The notes beneath the pieces are model-generated. The model saw only the letters and a list, made by a program, of their open reading frames with translations. It did not search any database and was not told the origin of the DNA. A stretch of DNA of 64,000 nt from Gonium pectorale (Eukaryota > Chlorophyta > Chlorophyceae > Chlamydomonadales > Volvocaceae), in NCBI GenBank assembly GCA_001584585.1, contig LSYV01000002.1:5559662-5623661 (forward strand), written 5' to 3'. Position numbers and translations under genes: made by a program. Position 1 is the first letter of the stretch, and every line of letters starts with the position of its first letter. Below, piece after piece: positions 44,601-55,017 of the stretch.

Positions 44601-46650
44601 TGCCAACGCGGCCGCCGCCTCCGGCTCGGGTTGCGACCTGTCGCTGGCGTCGTCCTCCTCGGCGCCCTCGCAGCGCAACGAGGAGCTGGACGAGACCGTG
44701 TGCCTGTCGGCCCGCCTGGCGGTGGCCTTCCTGCTCAACGTGTACGTGCCCGCGCCGCACCCGCTGCGCAGCGACATTGCCGCCTGGCGAGACCTGCTGC
44801 GCGGCCTGCTGGTCGCCTCACCGCGCGTCGCCGCCGAGCTGCTGAGCAACCTGGCCAACAGCCACGCCCTCACCCAGTTTTACTTCGCTCGCTTCGCTAA
44901 CGACGGCGTGTGGCTGGGCGAAATGCTCGGATCGGCGCTGCCCGCGGTGTACCGCGCCGCCGCGAACGCCGCCGCGAATGCCGCCACTGCCGCCGGTGGC
45001 AGCAGCCCCGGCGGCGCCGGCGGCAGCGAGCTGGAGGTAGTCAGCTCGCTGCGCGCCGGGGCGCTGCACCTCACGGCGGTGCTGGCGGAGATGCTGTTTG
45101 GGCCGTTGGATCACCCGCAGCGCGGTGATCTAGCGGCGGCGGGGCTGTGCAAGACGCTGGCAGCCCTGGCGTACGCTGAGCCGGCGGCGGCGCACGCACT
45201 GATCCAGGACCGGCTGCGCGACGCGTTTGCGCTGTGCAACCACCTGCTGAACGACGTGTCCGGCGGCACCGACCCCGACGTGTGCCCCGACCTGTCAGCG
45301 GCGCTGCTCCTGCTGCACGCCCTGCTGTCGTACTGTCACCACGTGCCGCACGGCCAGCAAGACCCCGTGCGCATACCAGTCGTGCCGCCGCCCGACGCGC
45401 CGCTGCCGCCGCCGCGGCTGGGCCCCAGCATAGACCTGACTCGCGGCCTGGAGGACCTCACGGCGCTGGGCGACTACGGCGTGTTCGAGGCGGCGCTGGC
45501 CCACAGCGGCCTGCTGCACCAGCAGCACGTCCGCGAGCTCATGCACTTCCTGCTCGCCGGGAACGTGCAGAACACCATCGCCTTCCTCAACGCCGTCTTC
45601 GACCGCCTCGCCATGGCTGCTGAGAACACCCAGCCCGTGGGGCAGGCGCTGCTGGACATGGTGGAGCACCTGCCGGCCGCGCTCGACATCCCGGACAACC
45701 TGCGCCCGGCGCGCTTCAGTGCGCTCTTCGTGGGCAGCGCACACGGCCTCAGCGGCAGCCTCGAGCGCACCGCCGCGGGGGCGCTGATGCGCAGCGGGGT
45801 GCTCAGTTGGTCGGGCATGGTGGTGGGCTGCGCCGTGGCGGCCTGTGTGGAGTGCGCCGACGCCGCGCGCGTTGCGCTGCAGAGCGCGCTGTCAACGCCG
45901 CAGGCGGGGGGCCGCGCCGGGAGCACGTTCCTGGCGTCGCTCATCGCCATCACGCGGCAGCTCTCGGAATTCGGCGCGCAGGCCGGCGGCGGCGGGGCCC
46001 AAGGCCAGGCGGCAGCGCAGCGGGAATCGAACGCGCTGGCCGCTCGCGCGGGGCGCGCCGCCACGACCCTGAACGCAGTCCTGCAGCCCTTCTACGCAGC
46101 GCTGCATGAGCAGCAGCGGCGGCAGCAGGCCACGCAGCAACGGCACCAGCATCAACAACAAAAGCAACCGCAGCAGCAGCAGCAGGGGGGGCCGACACCC
46201 AACAGCCCGGAACGCCAGGCCCAGCGCCGTACCATCCCGGTTCGCGCGCAGGGCCAGGGGACGGCCGGGGGTGCGGTCGTGCACGTTCGGGCGGAGGTCG
46301 AAGACGTGGAGGCGGTGGCTGAGGTGCGGGTGGGTGACGATGCGGAGGAGGGCGAGCGGCCGGTGGGCCCCGCCCGTGAGGACATGCAGAGGCAGCGACC
46401 GCAGCCGTCTAATGCCACCCAATGCGTGCACGGTCGTGGAGGCAGCTGCAGCAGCGGCTCGGGGGCGGACGGACTGGAGGGTCAAGCACATAGCGGTGGG
46501 CCTGGGGCGGAGGGCGACGGGGAGGAGGAGGGTGCAGACATGGAGCTGGGAGAGGCTGAAAGTGGACAGGAGGGAGAGGTGCCCAGCGACCGGAGCGGAG
46601 CTGAAGCGCCCAAGTTTGTGTCCCGGAAGGAGGTGATCGAGGAGCCGTGA
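29649..46650 (+). CDS. USP9X: Giant ubiquitin C-terminal hydrolase, USP9X/FAF class
   Basis: Exons: 29649-29848, 30035-30587, 31002-31067, 31282-31350, 31665-31835, 32100-32285, 32436-32519, 32793-32876, 33140-33328, 33550-33795, 33935-34426, 34625-34828, 35084-35204, 35414-35531, 35745-35940, 36254-36446, 36731-36912, 37141-37380, 37613-37937, 38107-38231, 38485-39473, 39721-39982, 40251-40391, 40559-40662, 40905-41123, 41355-41544, 41771-41911, 42157-42263, 42525-42761, 43130-43397, 43669-44238, 44446-46650. All phases agree; 3158 aa (human USP9X is about 2,550). Helical-repeat N terminus; ubiquitin-like segment in exons 16-17 (GRFKLAAAANEYVGLLRRR). The USP core has catalytic Cys near 1944 (LRNGGATCYMNSVLQQLF, codon 41425-41427), His near 2218 (HSGTAFAGHYYSF) and Asp near 2245 (WYRFDDKHVTPW). 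A long helical C-terminal region follows. The zinc-ribbon pairs look degenerate (ICKDVP, YYCEEL). Ala/Gln/Ser-rich inserts explain the extra length. Intron 5 has a GC donor. The enzyme should remove ubiquitin from protein substrates; those substrates are unknown here. Confidence 0.92.
36041..36150 (+). repeat. Interspersed repeat relic (family A, member 3)
   Basis: Lies inside intron 15 of the USP9X-like gene (35941-36253). It matches the reverse complement of 16493-16611, including GGCCACACATC, CGGACATACACACCCGAAGG and a GTTTCCAGTAGGGCGAGC tail. Confidence 0.65.
42871..42945 (+). repeat. Interspersed repeat relic (family A, member 4)
   Basis: Inside intron 29 of the USP9X-like gene (42762-43129). 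It shares GGAAAACAG..AGCAG and AAGCCACCATTACGGACATA with the member at 6369-6430. It is diverged and lacks the CCCGAAGG part. Confidence 0.45.
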
Positions 46651-47454
46651 GGCAGCTGCCTGCCTGCCTTCCGCACCAACCTCAGCAGCCGCGCTGGGTT
46701 GTCGGTCGAGAAGTGTAGGTACAAAACTACAGATGGCACGAATGGCCGAAGTTGAGTGCATGTCAGAGGCCCGGTCTGAGGGGCATGCGTGTGCTCGGGA
46801 GCATGATGTGGCATGCAGCTCGTAAACGCTGCATCGATGTGTTGCGGCCATCACAGGTCAGCCAGTAAGCATTGTCCAGCCGCTTATATTGGGCAGGCGG
46901 GAGTGAAGCCCGGGCACTGTCGGAAGGGAGGGCGCCGGTTGAGAGCTGCAGGTTTGGGGAATGCTTTGTGCGGCGGTTTACTTGGTTCGGGGGGCAATGG
47001 AATAGTCATGCGTCGCGCTTTGTCCGCATTCCAGTGCAGGATGGGAAACGGTCATCCGAATGAGCATTCATTGCGGCCCCCTGTCGCAACCCCCTTACAC
47101 CGCAGGTGAGGGCTAGGGCCGTTGTTTTGCAGCAGGATGACTTTTCCTTTCCTAGTAATATGTTCATGGGCTCTTCAACTGGCCTTGAGAACCATACACG
47201 GTTTGTTTTTGCCTCGTCAGGCGTCAAGGCATATGTAGGGCCCTCAATCTCCATCATGTTGATGAGATGGATGCTGGGGCTCAGGTACGCACATAACAGC
47301 TCCTGGGGGACTTCCAAACCCTTGTTTGTACAGGCATACACACCTACGATGATCCGCCAGCGCGCGGCGGCCCCGTGTGCTGACCAGTCCGCTCACGGTG
47401 CAAGCAGGGTGCTTTCAATGACCGTATAAACCCTGTGCCATGCACTGTGGCATG

Positions 47455-47459
47455 TGTAA
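47455..47459 (+). terminator. Candidate poly(A) signal TGTAA (USP9X-like gene)
   Basis: TGTAA about 800 bases after the stop at 46650, the first I could find on this strand. TGTAA is the usual green-algal signal. Confidence 0.4.
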
Positions 47460-47528
47460 CTTTACCATTGGCTGGCTTGCGGACCGGATACAGAAGATAG
47501 GCAGATTGTCAGATCTGGCATACAACTA

Positions 47529-47533
47529 TTACA
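47529..47533 (-). terminator. Candidate poly(A) signal TGTAA (DHRS4-like gene)
   Basis: TTACA on the plus strand, TGTAA on the minus strand, about 295 bases after the stop at 47826; a normal 3' UTR length. Confidence 0.5.
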
Positions 47534-47825
47534 GGCTGAGCAGCCCTGCCCTGTAGGAATGAACACCCCAGTGGCCCTATTCCTAAGAGCAGTAGAGCAC
47601 ACGCGCAAGTGCAAAAGAAACCGTACGGCCTATCCTACTCCGGCGCATCGGATGCTGTTATTGCGCGCTCCGTGTGCGCGATGCAGACGAGATGCTTCAC
47701 AACCCCATGCGCGATGCATCACATCGCCAACAACATCATCCGATATCCAATAGCTCTGCTGCGTCAGGCGGCACACGGAGTGACCCGACACCGCAGAAGC
47801 GCTCCCCCGCCTGCCGGTCCAGCTG

Positions 47826-50800
47826 CTACAGCCGGCTCTGCATACCGCCCGACACCACCAGCGTCTCCCCCGTCACATACGCCGCGTCCGGGGACACCAG
47901 GTACGCCACAGCCGCCGCCTGCTCCTCAGGCCGGCCCAGCCGCTTCAGCAGCGTGCTCTCCGCCTGCTGGGCGGCCTGAGCGGGTGGGGAGAAAAGCCGC
48001 GGCGGGGTTGGGCGGTGGCCACCGCAGGGGCGGGGAGCTACGAGAGGGCATGGCGGGCTTGTAGACTGAGGCAGGCGGCGATGCGAGCTCCAGGCCGCTG
48101 CCGCTGCAGCGTGTGAACGCGTCATGCATTGCGGCGATGCATTCAGGGTCACTGGGGGGGGGGGGCAATGCCGTCTCCCCTCTCGCCGGTACCCCGCGTG
48201 CTTTGCTCGGAGGCCACACCGACCCCCGCACCCCCGCATCCCCGCACCCACCAGCTCGGGTGTCTCCACCAGCGCCGCGGAGAACTTGGTTGGCACGATG
48301 CCGGGGGCCACGCAGTTGACCCGAATACCCTGGGGGCCCAGCTCGGCCGCCAGGCCCTTTGTCTGGAAGCGGGAGGCAAAGAACGGGGGCAGCAGCATCA
48401 TGCGCCAATGTAAACAAAAGGCGCGCTGACCATGCCCGCAGGTTCTTGCGGATCAAGTTTGTCGGTTGGCTGCGATATGCATGCAGAGTCCCTGCGGGTC
48501 AGGACTCAGGAGGTACCAGCCGGCAAAGGGCTGGGGAAGTTCCACTCTCTCCCCCCGCCGCCCGTTTCCCGTTCCGTATTACCCCGCCGCCCTGTGCCGG
48601 CAGGTCCTCCATGCCTCTCTGCAGCCCCTCACCCCATGTCCGTGGCCTCACCAGCCCCAGGAGCGCCGTCTTGCTGATAGCATACATCGCGATGGGTGCG
48701 GGCGGGCTGACGGGTTGTGGATGGGGGGAGAAGGTTGAGGGGAGGGGAGGGGATGCCCACAGGAAGGGCGGCGGCGTTGGGAGTGTGAGACAGCACCTCT
48801 CTCGCGCGCCACGCAGACTCAGACAGCACAGGAACGGGGTTCGGTCCCACGGGACATGGCCTGCATGTTGGTCGCAACACGGGCAACCCGCCCCGCCACA
48901 CCGCCGGGGGAATGGAGTCGCGGGCCGTCGCCTCCACAACCGTATGTGCCTGGCCGGTGGCCCAATCAGCCCCGATAGGTTCCCCTCAAGCGGGTTGCAT
49001 TGTCAGTCCTCTGTTGTCCCTTCCCGCTGCTCCGCTGTCCTACTTGAATGCGGTGACCGAAGAGATGAAGACAATGGACGCCCCGGGCCGCTTCTGCAGG
49101 TGCGGCAGCGCCTCCTGCACCAGCAGCACCGCAGACTGCGGAGCGGGAGCAGTTTGGGTGGCGGAGAAGGCGATAGCACGGTGAGGCGCTTCACCTGGGG
49201 ACTCCACAGCTAAACAGCTTAAGGTAGGTGGACCGCATGGCGGGGGATTCAAATGCACTGTAAATAGCCGGGGGCGACCCCGCATCGGCCCCGCATGCAT
49301 TCCCGAAGACACCGTCTTTACAAGAGCGCAATCCGCCTTCTTCGGCCTGTCCTATTACGTAAGTGTCTGTGCAGCATACCCCGGTGTATCGCGCCACAGT
49401 CAAGCCCTTTTCTGCCCCCCGGGCCGTACGTCGCCTGTCGTTGCCTCCAATCGTACGTTATCTTGCGCCCGCCCGCCTCAACAGCCCATCCTCCCCAGGG
49501 CCACAACTCGACCTCACTCAGAGGCTGTCGTCCTGACCTTACGGACGACCCCGTAAGTCCACAAACCAATTCACGGCCTTAGCCCCCGACCGGCCCCGCC
49601 TCTGCCCTCCTGGCGCCCCCACCGTTCCCCCGCAGGCAAACCCACCCTCACCTTGATGTTGATATCCAGGATCTTGTCGATGACGTGGGGCGGGGTATCC
49701 GCCAGCGGCCCCGCACCCGGGTTGACCGCCGCGTTGGATACCAGAATGTCCAGACCCCCGTACCGCTGCACAACCGCGGCAGGGCAAGTGGCCGGAAGGC
49801 TGTATGGTTCCGGGCGCAGGGTAACGGCTGGGGGAATCCCAGCTTCGACCCTATGTCTGCGTCCACGCGGCAGCTCTCTGCAGGGTGCGACTGTGCTGTG
49901 CAATGGAGCAGAAGCCGTGCAATGGCCCCCGGACAGGCGGCTGGCGCGTGCGACGCTGCATGGGCGGGGAGCACAGCAGCACACAGCTCTGGGAGCCGCT
50001 CGTCGCAGCAGACACCAGCGGTTGCGACCACGGTCGTTGCCGTCGCTACGGCATGCCCACCCCTCCTCCGCGGCCCCGCCCGCCCGCGCCGCGCCACCGG
50101 GGCGAGCCCCGCCGGCGAGGCCTCACCCGCACGCACGCCTCCACCAGCTGCTTGCGCTGCTCGGCGCTGCCCACGTGGCAGGCGCAGCCGTCGGCCTGGA
50201 GCCCCCGTGAGCGCAGCGAGGCCACCGTCTCGTCCACGTTGGACTGCTTCCTGTGATGCGGGGGTGGGGCCCCACACGGTCAGCAGCAGCCGGCGGAACA
50301 GGACACGCCCTACACGGGCTGCCAACACAACGGCTTGCGGCCACACGAGCCGAGAGGCTGCCGACCGGCCGAAAACATGGCAGACCGAGAAGTCAAGTGG
50401 AGTGAGTCTGCCTCGAGATTCGGCTGGTTCACTGTACGACTTGCTGCACTATATAAAGGAACCGCAAGGGTTTCGCGGCTCCGGACAGTCGAGACGTACG
50501 GTAAGCTGGCATCAGGCCTTGCCGCGACAGAGCAAAACGGCAGGTGAGCTACGGAAGGCGACACACGTCTTGAGAGGCATGCGCATGGCCCGCCCACACA
50601 CATACATGTACACATATGGCGTGCAGAACACGCACAGGTGTGGGCCCGTCCCATCCTGGGCCTCCGTGCCGCGGAGGATTCAGGATTTACAAACCTGCTG
50701 CAGATGTACACACTGGCACCCTCCTGTCAGGGGCCAACACGATGCAATAGGGCTTAAGATGATTTCCGTGAAGGCACCACACGTGAGCGTGAATTGTGTG

Positions 50801-51051
50801 TGGGCCTGTAGGAGCTGACGATGAACTACACAGCCCGTGTGATGGTTTGCAGTGGGTGGAGGTGGCACGCCAACACCTCGGTAACATGCATGGCAAGGGT
50901 CGGCAAGGTGGGTGATGACGTGGGTGCACGGGCGCAAGTGTCCCACCTGGGCGAGGCGCTCGGCGGTGGCGAGCCCGATACCCGCAGTCGCCGCCGTGAC
51001 TAGCGCCACCTTGCCCTCCAGGCGCCGGCACTTGACGTCTGGCTTGCTCAT
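47826..51051 (-). CDS. DHRS4: DHRS4-like short-chain dehydrogenase/reductase, peroxisomal
   Basis: Exons (high to low): 51051-50947, 50250-50127, 49765-49652, 49135-49044, 48706-48652, 48362-48252, 47975-47826. Motifs in order: cofactor loop [51 protein letters not shown] (NAA); DKILDINIK; catalytic Ser in [11 protein letters not shown]; catalytic YAISK (YxxxK) followed by [40 protein letters not shown]. The last three residues, SRL, are a type-1 peroxisomal targeting signal, as in animal DHRS4. That family reduces carbonyls (retinal, dicarbonyls) with NADPH; the algal substrate is unknown. One short exon is missing from the model: about 26 bases coding the second beta strand (family pattern GA.VVVSSR) must lie between 50947 and 50250, because exon 1 ends in phase 0 and exon 2 begins with one leftover base. 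Confidence 0.85.
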
Positions 51052-52539
51052 TTCCACGAGCGGCTGCGGAACAGATGTGACAACGTTGCTAGCCCTACGC
51101 AATAGTAATCTCGTTTCAGCAATTACAGAGATAGACTTGCGGGCAACCGTTTAATCCGCGATGACCCAAAATGCAAAGAATGCCACAGATGCGTAGCGTA
51201 GGAAGTGACCGTTGCAGCTCAGCGGTTAGCCCAAACAAGGATGTGCGAAGCCTCACATTATAGCTCAGCACAATCTATTCCGGCAGTCTCGGCACGAACG
51301 GCAGGCACGAACGGCATGATGCAACCGAACGGCCAACCGGTGTCGTGCATGCACTGGTATAGTCTATAGTGCACAGAGGAAGCCACTGTGCAATGCTTTA
51401 TCAGTCCCGGTTGCAGATGTCGATGCGAGTTACGAAACCTCGAGCCTCCAGGCGCCCACAGAAAGGCGCGCCACGTCCGCTCACCTTGTTGCGCGTCCCT
51501 CCCCGTCCCGCCACACAGCAGCTTTTTCAGCGGAGGTATGCGAACAACACGCACCCGAGACATGCCCCCGCAGCCCCCTACAAGCGCCTCACTCTAACTG
51601 CAGGTTGCAGCCGTACGTCGTACCGTCTGTACACAAGCGCGTACCGCCCATTCAGCGCACCAGTCCACGCGCAATCATCTGCCATCCGCCTGCACCGCGC
51701 TGTATGCGCCACGTTCACCGCACCGCACAGGCAGCCTGCAGCCCGTTAGAGGGGCGCCACCACCGCCGACGTCGCCTCGTCCACCGCCTCCGCCGCGGCC
51801 GGCACTGGCGCTGCTGCCGCTGAGTACTTGCAGCCGCCCTGCTCCACCCAGCATCAGCCGCTGGCCTTGGACGCCACCGTCAGCGGCGTCTGGGGTCACC
51901 TGCGAGGGACAGGACGTTTCAGGTTACACACTGGTGGACAGTGCGGGTCCCTGGATGGCCGGCCCTCCGGCTAGTGTGAGCCGCTGCCCTGCACACCGCA
52001 GAACAGCACGCTACGAAGCGATACCCACGTAGCTATATGCAGGCCCGGACTATTGTGCCGCCTGCCTGGAGCGCCAGCGGCCAGGCGCCAAACCGGTACC
52101 GCAACTTCTGGAGGGCGCCCAATCCAGCGTTGCGCCCGAGGAGCCTTGAACGCGTGTGACGGACACCAGGGGATCTTGGAAGGGCCATGCGGCGGCGAAC
52201 AACTTGCAGTGCCGGCACTGCTCCGCAATCGCCCCTAGTAGTTGTGTATGTCCTTTGTCGTACGGTTTTGCCGTGCTTTATGCCATCTCACTCTGAGCCC
52301 TCTAGAGTGATACATTAATATTGTTGTCTCGATATGCACTCCGAATCTCTCTGTCAACTTGGTGATAGCTTCGAAGACGACCTTGCCCCTAGTTTACTCA
52401 GCTCTTGTGTACTCAGCTACCAGACAATAATGTGAATAATAACCAATGTACGATAGGGAGCTATCCCCTTTCTTTGACCGGGCCATGTCAACGCGGAATA
52501 TATCTTTAGGCGGAGCTCAGCGTTAATTGCACTGTGAGC
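51052..52539. other. Divergent intergenic region
   Basis: Lies between the starts of the DHRS4-like (-) and LRRC61-like (+) genes. Its right half (52220-52500) is unusually AT-rich for this window and is the likeliest promoter area for the LRRC61-like gene. No coding exon was supported. Confidence 0.4.
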
Positions 52540-54212
52540 ATGTCATTACAACGGCGAATCTCAAGCGGTCCCTCAAGCGGCCGGATGGGTTCGCCTGATG
52601 GCGACCCCCTTATGCGCTCGAACAGCATCACAGGGCTTACGGAGGAAGGCATCAAGGGGGTACGTGCAGGGGTTGCCCCCCCCCCCCCCGGGTGGTCCAG
52701 TGTGTATGCACACGCGACCGGCCACCGAGCCCGCAAAACTTTAACCCCACAGGCAACGCAGCGGTTCGACCTTGAAATTGTGTTCAAGCTCAGCTGGACA
52801 TTCAAAGGTGGGATGCCGCAGCGCAGTACACAGATCATGGGCGACGACGCCTCTCACCAAGTACCGTAATGGCTTGCTGAGCCCTCGGAATCCCGTGCTC
52901 CATTCCCCAGTGCTGACGCGCATATCTGGTCTGGACAAGTGCATAAACCTGGTGGAGCTGAACCTGACCGGCAACCAAATATCAAGGCAAGTCCATGGCA
53001 AGGTCGCGCCCAGCCCTCCGCTCTCCCGATGGGCAGACCGCACCAGTAGTCGCCGTGTCCCTTCTGCGTTCACACCTTCAACTGCAGGCTGTCCCATCTT
53101 GTCCGCCGATCCCGCAGGATTGAGGGCCTGGACTGCGTGCTGCAGCTGCGGCGCCTCATACTTACCTCCAACCGCATCTCCCGCATCGAGGGCCTCGCCC
53201 ACCTCAGCCGCCTGGAGGGCCTGTGGCTGCAAGACAACAAGCTGGCCTCCATGGAGGCGCTAGCGCTGCCCGCGCTGGGCGCGCTGCCGGCCCTGCGCTG
53301 CCTCTACCTGCAGAACCTGGACCGCTCGGCTCCCAACCCCGTGTGCCGCACGGCCGGGTACAAGGCGGCGCTGCTGGCGGCGCTGCCGGGGCTCAGCAAC
53401 CTGGACGGGGAGAGGTGCGCAGCGGGCGGGGAGGAAGTGCTGCGGGCACAGATGCATGCCCGCCTGCGGTGTGGGATCAATGACAGGCGGGCATCCATCC
53501 GCATGCGCCCCATGGTGCTGCGGGTGCGAGACCGGGTCGGCCATCGACCGTCAATCTGACAATGGTCGGACCACCGTGCCACTTGACGCCAATGGATCGC
53601 CGCCCCCCCCCCCCGCGCGCGCAGGTCCCCCGCCTCACTCAACTATGCGGAGCTGGCTGCCGAGTACGACGCCTTCCGGGCGGCCGCCCCCCGCCCGAAG
53701 GAGCTGGTCCTCCCCGACGTGGCGCCCTGGCTGGCAGGGGTCGCCCACGGAGCTGCCGGCGGGGGGCTCGGCCGGGGAGGCGGAGCTGCAGCAGCGGCAC
53801 GCACGGGTGAGGGAACGCAGGTCGGGGCGGCTCTCCTGGCAGGTGCCCGCCGGAAATCTGCATGGTGGCGCAACTCAATGCAACGCAACGCGTGTGTTGC
53901 TCCGTACGGCACCCCGTGTCAGTGCGGGCTGTCAGTGCGGGCTGTCAGTGCGGACTGTCAGTGCGGGCGACGGGCGGTGGCGGAGGCTCTGGCGCAGGCG
54001 TTGGGCGGTAGCCCCCCGCCACCTGTGTTGGCTGTCTTCCGCTCGTGGCACGCTCGCACGGCCGGCCCGGAACAGCTGGCACTTACCGCGACATCGCCCT
54101 GTTCCTCCCGCCCCCTCAGGTGGTGAAGGGGCTGGACGAGTGCGAGGATCTGATCAAGACGCTCAGCCATGAGATTGCTACGTTCGCGGGAATGCTCGAG
54201 GCGAAAGGCTAG
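52540..54212 (+). CDS. LRRC61: LRRC61-like leucine-rich-repeat protein (frame broken at a G run)
   Basis: Exons: 52540-52659, 52753-52807, 52911-52986, 53118-53414, 53625-53806, 54120-54212; about 273 aa, close to animal LRRC61 (about 260). Order: Ser-rich start, LTEEGIK...FDLEIVFKL (family: ITPQLL...FSLESILLLKL), SDS22-type repeats (LVELNLTGNQISRIEGLD, RLILTSNRISRIEGLAHL, LEGLWLQDNKLASME), an LRR-cap (NPVCRTAGYKAALLAALPGL, NLDGER), then helices, ending VVKGLDECEDLIKTLSHEIA. Intron 3 is GC-AG with a perfect consensus donor (AG|GCAAGT). In exon 5 the frame shifts at six G (53761-53766). With the run as written the frame misses exon 6; with one G fewer it reads GEAELQQRHAR and joins exon 6 in phase 0. 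Probable sequencing error or real mutation. Role unknown. Confidence 0.75.
53917..53968. repeat. 13-bp minisatellite, 4 copies
   Basis: Four consecutive TGTCAGTGCGGGC units (third unit has A for one G), in intron 5 of the LRRC61-like gene. Confidence 0.9.
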
Positions 54213-54449
54213 GATGGGAGGGTCTGAGTGGCCCAGCATTTTGACTGGTTCAGCTGTGACTCAGGGCTCATGGGGCAGGCAGGGAGGCGTAGGGCCGCCG
54301 GACGGTTGGCCATATGATACGGTGCATTTGACACGAGGCTGCGTCCCATGCGGTGGGGCCACAGTCAACAGTAACCAGACGACGGCTTGAGCCGTACACG
54401 ACAATAGGAATTTAGGAAGGCGGCCCTCGGTTCTCCCCCGGATGCTCGG

Positions 54450-54454
54450 TGTAA
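54450..54454 (+). terminator. Candidate poly(A) signal TGTAA (LRRC61-like gene)
   Basis: TGTAA about 240 bases after the stop at 54212; a typical distance. Confidence 0.55.
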
Positions 54455-55000
54455 TTTGCATATTGCTGGTGCGGAGCCATGGTGGAGATACCGGGACTGA
54501 GAGCGTCCCGCCGCTGAAAGTGTCTGCCCGGAACGGCGGGTACCTGTGCGGGTATTGTATCTGCGGGGCTGCAGACTGCTGGGCAGCCGAGTCGTGCTGC
54601 TGCGAAATCAATGATTGCGGGACTCCGCCAATCAGGCAGCCGGGTCAGGGTTGCGTGTTGTTGCAATGCACTCGGAAGAGGCCCATCGCCTCAGCAGGCT
54701 GCCCAAATCCCTCGGTTATGGGCAGCCTGTACCCACTGTCGGTCGCTGCCGCTGTGACAGACGAGTCCTTTTCTACTAGCACGACTGTAAGGGCGTGTTG
54801 GGGCTATGGAGGCCTCTGCTCGTTGTGTCACCCAGAATCTGGACATCCACGGACGGTGGACGCTGTGAAGATTCGGGGTCCACGCTCGTGGTGTGCGCTC
54901 CTTCGGCCTACACGCAAGTCGGCAGAGTTGTCAAGACTATTCTGAAAGGCCATGTCCCTCTATATCACTGTTCCCCGGACTGCAAAGGAGGAACTCTGTG

Positions 55001-55005
55001 TTACA
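55001..55005 (-). terminator. Possible poly(A) signal TGTAA (LON-domain gene)
   Basis: Minus-strand TGTAA only 12 bases after the stop codon (55020-55018). If used, the 3' UTR would be about 30 bases, which is unusually short. Confidence 0.3.
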
Positions 55006-55017
55006 ATTGGGTAATGT

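Larger units (their letters stand above)
46651..47825. other. Convergent 3' intergenic region
   Basis: Lies between the stop of the USP9X-like gene (+) and that of the DHRS4-like gene (-). It holds a plus-strand TGTAA at 47455-47459 and a minus-strand TGTAA at 47533-47529, so the two transcripts would end about 70-100 bp apart and may overlap slightly. No other gene was seen. Confidence 0.5.
54213..55017. other. Convergent 3' intergenic region
   Basis: Separates the LRRC61-like gene (+) from the LON-domain gene (-). Contains poly(A) signals for both. No other exon was recognised. Confidence 0.5.

Noticed and set aside
29649..46650. Splitting this region into two or three genes
   Set aside because: All 31 introns keep phase and the order of conserved blocks follows USP9X throughout. 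No internal stop, poly(A) signal or new start breaks the chain.
45892..46854. 320-residue minus-strand open frame
   Set aside because: Antisense to the C-terminal coding exon of the USP9X-like gene, with no protein-like features.
49044..49312. A separate small gene around the [11 protein letters not shown] frame
   Set aside because: The block has an acceptor and donor in phase with the surrounding SDR exons and supplies the catalytic Ser; it is exon 4 of the DHRS4-like gene.
52540..54212. VFL1/LRRCC1 (LRR plus long coiled coil)
   Set aside because: The protein stops after about 273 residues; the N-terminal block, LRR-cap and short helical end fit LRRC61 better.
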